A stretch of 43,285 nt of DNA from Streptomyces albicerus (GTDB taxonomy: Bacteria > Actinomycetota > Actinomycetes > Streptomycetales > Streptomycetaceae): NCBI RefSeq assembly GCF_008905045.1, contig NZ_VWMY01000079.1, forward strand, positions 1-43,285, written 5' to 3'. Made by a program: the position numbers and the translations under genes. The number at the start of each line of letters is the position of its first letter. Positions within the stretch are counted from its first letter, which is position 1. Positions 40,493-43,285 of the stretch are shown piece after piece. The notes under the pieces were generated by a model. That model had not been told where the DNA came from. It searched no databases and saw nothing but the letters and a program-made list of their open reading frames with translations.

Positions 40493-41485
40493 ATGTCTGC
40501 GAGCACGTTCCGTGTCGAACGCCCCATACCCAGCACACCGCTCACCGTGGGCGCCGCGGCGCCCACGGTGAGCGGTGTCTTCCACTACCCGTCCCTGACC
40601 ACCACGGTCCCCAAGGAGTTCGTCCACCGCGCCAGCGTGGCCGAGGTCATGCTCACCGACTGGGACCGCAGCGACGAGGACCGCTTCACCGTGTCCGCCC
40701 AGTGGCCGCGCGGGCACAGCTTCTTCACCATGGAGGACCGCTACAACCCGCTCATCGCCGCCGAAACGATCCGTCAGACCGGGATCCTGCTGGCGCACGC
40801 CGAGTACGGCGTTCCTCTCGAGAGGCAGTTCCTGGTGTGGGACCTCGGCGTGAGCGCCCGCCCCGGGCACTTCGACGTCGGCCGGACACCGGCCGCGCTC
40901 GAACTCGACGTCGTCGTCTCGCAGGTGAAGCGGCGTGGCGGCACCCTGACGGGGCTGCGCATCACGGTGGAAATGCGCCGTGACGGCCAACTCGCGGCAA
41001 CCGGCGGCGGCTCGCTCACCTGCGTCAGCCCGGTGGTCTACCGACGGCTGCGCGCCGCCCACCTCCCCGCGGACGGCCAGCCGCGGGTCATTGCGCTGAC
41101 GGCCCCGGTGCCGCCGCAGACCGTCGGGCGCACATCACCCATGGACGTCGTCCTGTCCCCCACCGGAGAACCCGGCCGCTGGCAGCTGCGGATGGACACC
41201 CGCCACCCCGTCCTCTTCGACCACCCGGTCGACCACGTGCCGGGCATGATGCTGCTGGAGGCCGCCCGCCAGGCCACGGCCGCCACGGTGGGGCGGGACT
41301 GCATGCCGCTGGACATCACGAGTGAGTTCAAGCGCTACACCGAACTCCACAGTCCCTGTGTGATCGAGACGTGCCGGATCCCCGCTGCCGGCACGGACCC
41401 GGTGGAGTCCGTGCTCGTGACCGGTCACCAGAACGGAACGCCCGTGTTCCGCTCCACGGTGACCGTGGCCGCTCCCCCCGGCTGA
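40493..41485 (+). CDS. afsA-like: AfsA-family gamma-butyrolactone synthase
   Basis: 330-residue protein with two A-factor-type hotdog domains: VPKEFVHRASVAEVMLTDWD (about 39-58), GHSFFTMEDRYNPLIAAETI (about 77-96) and a second repeat with VDHVPGMMLLEAARQATAAT (about 243-262). AfsA/ScbA couples a beta-ketoacyl chain to dihydroxyacetone phosphate, giving the signalling butyrolactone that relieves the TetR receptors. ATG with GGGGGAAC. A perfect 44-bp palindrome lies in codons 15-29. Divergent from the epsilon subunit gene, regulated through the ARE at 40411-40432. No butenolide reductase or phosphatase is obvious except perhaps the next gene. Confidence 0.92.
   Translation: MSASTFRVERPIPSTPLTVGAAAPTVSGVFHYPSLTTTVPKEFVHRASVAEVMLTDWDRSDEDRFTVSAQWPRGHSFFTMEDRYNPLIAAETIRQTGILLAHAEYGVPLERQFLVWDLGVSARPGHFDVGRTPAALELDVVVSQVKRRGGTLTGLRITVEMRRDGQLAATGGGSLTCVSPVVYRRLRAAHLPADGQPRVIALTAPVPPQTVGRTSPMDVVLSPTGEPGRWQLRMDTRHPVLFDHPVDHVPGMMLLEAARQATAATVGRDCMPLDITSEFKRYTELHSPCVIETCRIPAAGTDPVESVLVTGHQNGTPVFRSTVTVAAPPG
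40535..40578. repeat. Perfect 44-bp palindrome inside afsA
   Basis: The sequence starting ACACCGCTCACCGTGGGC and ending in its exact reverse complement is palindromic over all 44 bases, with no spacer (centre between 40556 and 40557). It codes for TPLTVGAAAPTVSGV. The structure could form an extremely stable hairpin in the mRNA about 42 bases after the start codon, or a cruciform in DNA. Confidence 0.95.
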
Positions 41486-41494
41486 ACGGCCGGG

Positions 41495-42445
41495 CTACCG
41501 CCCGGGCCCGGGCGGCGCGGCGGCCCCGTCCCGCCGCCCGCCGCGGTCCGCGAAGGCCGCCAGATGGTCCTCGGCCCACGTACAAAAGTCGCCGGCGGGG
41601 CGGCCCGTCACCGCCCGCACGGTGTCCGTCAGCTTCGCCTTGGCGCCGGCCCGCTGGCGCTCCGCGCTCTCCAGCAGCGCCTCGACGATGGGCGCCGGAT
41701 AGCGCCTGCCCAGCGCGCGGCGCGCCTGGTGCGGACTCAGTTCCTCAAAACGCAGCGCAACGCCCAACAGCCGGCCGAGCCGCTGCGTCTGCTCGACGGC
41801 GGTCAGCGCCTGCGGCCCGGTCAGGGTGTAGGCCTTCCCCGCGTGCCCGTCCTCGGTCAGGGCACGCACGGCCACTTCCGCGATGTCCCGGGGGTCCACA
41901 CAGGCGTTGGCCGCCGTCCCGCAAAGCCCCCGCACGACGCGTTCGCCGCGGATGGACTCGGCCCAGGACAGGGCGTTGGACATGAAGGAACGCGGACGCA
42001 GCAGGGTCCACTCAAGGCCCGATCCGCGCAGCAGTTCCTCGTTGGCGCGCTGCCACCGGGTGATGAGGTCACCGGCCTGCCGGTCGAGCACGGCGGCCGC
42101 GGAGAGCTTCACCAGCCGCTGCACTCCGGCCGACCGTGCGGCACGGACGAACCGGGCGTCATCGCCGGCGCCGGGGCTGCTGGTGACGAGCAACGCCGTG
42201 CTGACCCCCTCCAGCGCCCGGTTGAGCGCCTCCTCGTCGCCGAGATCCGCGGCGACCCTCTCCGCCGAAGGCGCGCCCGTGACCCTCCCGGGATCCCTGG
42301 CCATGATGCGCACGCGCAGGGCAGCGGGCAGGCGCCGGACGACCTCCCGGCCCACCGTCCCGGTGGCCCCGCTCACCAGAATCACGGGCGCCCCCCGCTC
42401 CGGCCCCCGGCCGGCGGCACCGGCGCTTCGCCACGCTCCGCTCAT
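41495..42445 (-). CDS. NmrA-like NAD(P)-binding reductase
   Basis: 316-residue atypical short-chain/NmrA-type protein with a Rossmann motif VSGATGTVGREVVRRL near 24-39. Typical members include quinone reductases (QOR2-like) and barS/jadW-type butyrolactone reductases. It sits between afsA and a receptor gene, which suggests a step in butyrolactone production, but the reaction is not evident. ATG after GGGGCAGTCG. It converges with afsA and is divergent from the TetR gene at 42593. Confidence 0.8.
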   Translation of the reverse strand: MSGAWRSAGAAGRGPERGAPVILVSGATGTVGREVVRRLPAALRVRIMARDPGRVTGAPSAERVAADLGDEEALNRALEGVSTALLVTSSPGAGDDARFVRAARSAGVQRLVKLSAAAVLDRQAGDLITRWQRANEELLRGSGLEWTLLRPRSFMSNALSWAESIRGERVVRGLCGTAANACVDPRDIAEVAVRALTEDGHAGKAYTLTGPQALTAVEQTQRLGRLLGVALRFEELSPHQARRALGRRYPAPIVEALLESAERQRAGAKAKLTDTVRAVTGRPAGDFCTWAEDHLAAFADRGGRRDGAAAPPGPGR

Positions 42446-42536
42446 CGACTGCCCCTTCCCGTCACGATCCTTTTCGGCCCCATTCCCTGAACTCGGTACC
42501 GCCCGAGGTTCTCGCGGACCGACATCTTCTATAAGA

Positions 42537-42558
42537 TACAAACTGGACGGTTTCTTAT
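42537..42558. promoter_or_regulatory. ARE-like operator before tetR2
   Basis: TACAAACTGGACGGTTTCTT (start) is a near-dyad: AAAC/GTTT around the centre, 35-56 bases before the tetR2 ATG and 92 or more bases before the reductase start on the other strand. ATAAGA and TCTTAT flank it. It is AT-rich relative to its neighbours and fits receptor autoregulation. Confidence 0.6.
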
Positions 42559-42592
42559 AGGGGTCCGGGCTCATTGATGGGAGGAGACCGAG

Positions 42593-43261
42593 ATGGCGAA
42601 GCAGGACCGTGCGGTCCGCACACGGCAGACGATCCTGTCCGCGGCGGCGAAGGTCTTCGAGGAGCGCGGCTACCAGGCCTCGACGATCAGCGAGATCCTC
42701 AACGCGGCCGGTGTGACCAAGGGGGCCTTGTACTTCCACTTCCCCTCCAAGGAGCACCTGGCCCAGGGGGTGCTCGCCGAGCAGGACCAGCGCGGGCCCG
42801 TCGCCGACCGCCCGTGCAAGGTCCAGCAGTTGGTGGACACGATGGTGCTGCACGCCTACCGGCTGCAGAGCGACCCCATGGTCAGGGCGGGGGTGAGGCT
42901 CTCGCTCGACCAACAGGCCCAGGGCCTGGATCGCACCGGCCCGTTCACGCGCTGGACCGACGTGGGCCTGGAACTGCTGGAGAAGGCGCAGGCGCAGGGC
43001 GAGCTGCTCCCGCATGTCCTACCGGCCGAGACCGCCGACGTCCTGGTGGGCTGCTTCGCCGGCATCCAGGCGATGTCCGAGACCCTGTCCGGCTACCAGG
43101 ACCTGCCCCGGCGGGTCAGCGCCCTGCTGCGGCATGTGCTGCCGAGCGTGGTCGTGCCCTCGGTGCTGGCCGCGGTGGACATCACCCAGGGCAGGGGCGC
43201 AGCGGTCTACGCCGAGGTGCAGCACCTGGCACCGCCCGCCCCCCAGGCCGCCGTCAGCTGA
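42593..43261 (+). CDS. TetR-family gamma-butyrolactone receptor
   Basis: 222-residue repressor. The N-terminal helix-turn-helix (AKQDRAVRTRQTILSAAAKV, then ILNAAGVTKGALYFHFPSK) is the canonical receptor form (GALYFHF), unlike the GALHFHF of TetR1. The ligand domain contains MVRAGVRLSLDQQAQGLDR, WTDVGLELLEKAQAQGELLP and GCFAGIQAMSETLSGYQDLP, typical of ArpA/ScbR. ATG with GGGAGGAGACC. It probably binds the product of the AfsA homologue and controls the four ARE-like sites, including its own. It ends 24 bases before the window edge. Confidence 0.93.
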   Translation: MAKQDRAVRTRQTILSAAAKVFEERGYQASTISEILNAAGVTKGALYFHFPSKEHLAQGVLAEQDQRGPVADRPCKVQQLVDTMVLHAYRLQSDPMVRAGVRLSLDQQAQGLDRTGPFTRWTDVGLELLEKAQAQGELLPHVLPAETADVLVGCFAGIQAMSETLSGYQDLPRRVSALLRHVLPSVVVPSVLAAVDITQGRGAAVYAEVQHLAPPAPQAAVS

Positions 43262-43285
43262 CGGACCCGGCGAGCCGGCCTGGCG

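Noticed and set aside
1..43285. tRNA, rRNA, CRISPR array or riboswitch
   Set aside because: No cloverleaf, rRNA-like or regularly spaced repeat sequence recognised on reading; short repeats found are explained above.

Overview
The window is very GC-rich, with short overlapping operons, many GTG starts, SARP regulators, an AfsA-family protein and gamma-butyrolactone-receptor-like repressors. This points to a Streptomyces or close relative. Nearly all of it is one secondary-metabolite cluster combining a type II (aromatic) polyketide synthase with an NRPS module. There are no tRNA, rRNA or CRISPR features that I can see.

Left part (634-13383): a large NRPS of layout A(N-methyltransferase)-PCP-degenerate C-degenerate A-MbtH reads rightwards. 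It converges with an XRE/TPR regulator. A leftward set follows: a condensation-like protein with a truncated thioesterase end, an orphan LuxR regulator, an Sfp-type PPTase and an acyl-CoA dehydrogenase. The dyad GGCAA-N4-TTGCC lies about 33 bases before both the NRPS and the XRE starts, suggesting that the XRE protein controls both.

Central part (13601-28373), the aromatic PKS: a decayed acyltransferase, didomain aromatase/cyclase, ActIII-like ketoreductase, FAD monooxygenase, ABM monooxygenase, AMP-ligase, two SnoaL-like proteins, a metallo-beta-lactamase-fold cyclase/thioesterase, a DHA2 exporter, a second FAD monooxygenase, then ACP, chain-length factor, KS-alpha and a type II thioesterase. 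The last four are read thioesterase to KS-alpha to CLF to ACP, with 4-base overlaps at the first two junctions. A 223-bp MITE-like element sits between ketoreductase and aromatase.

Right part (28626-43261), regulation and supply: three SARPs, a second thioesterase, an IS5-type transposase remnant, a second PPTase, a KS-like protein without its catalytic residues next to a tandem-ACP protein, a decayed TetR gene, two intact TetR genes, acyl-CoA carboxylase beta and epsilon subunits, an AfsA homologue and an NmrA-like reductase. Four receptor-type (ARE-like) operators lie before SARP3, the carboxylase, afsA and the terminal tetR gene.

Likely logic (inference): carboxylase supplies malonyl-CoA, the minimal PKS builds the chain, and the ketoreductase, aromatase and MBL cyclase fold it. 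Oxygenases tailor it, and the NRPS adds an N-methylated, probably branched-chain, amino acid. Unusual themes are several intact but catalytically degenerate megasynthase proteins, an MbtH domain fused to the NRPS C-terminus, and a perfect 44-bp palindrome inside the afsA coding sequence. I cannot assign a known product.
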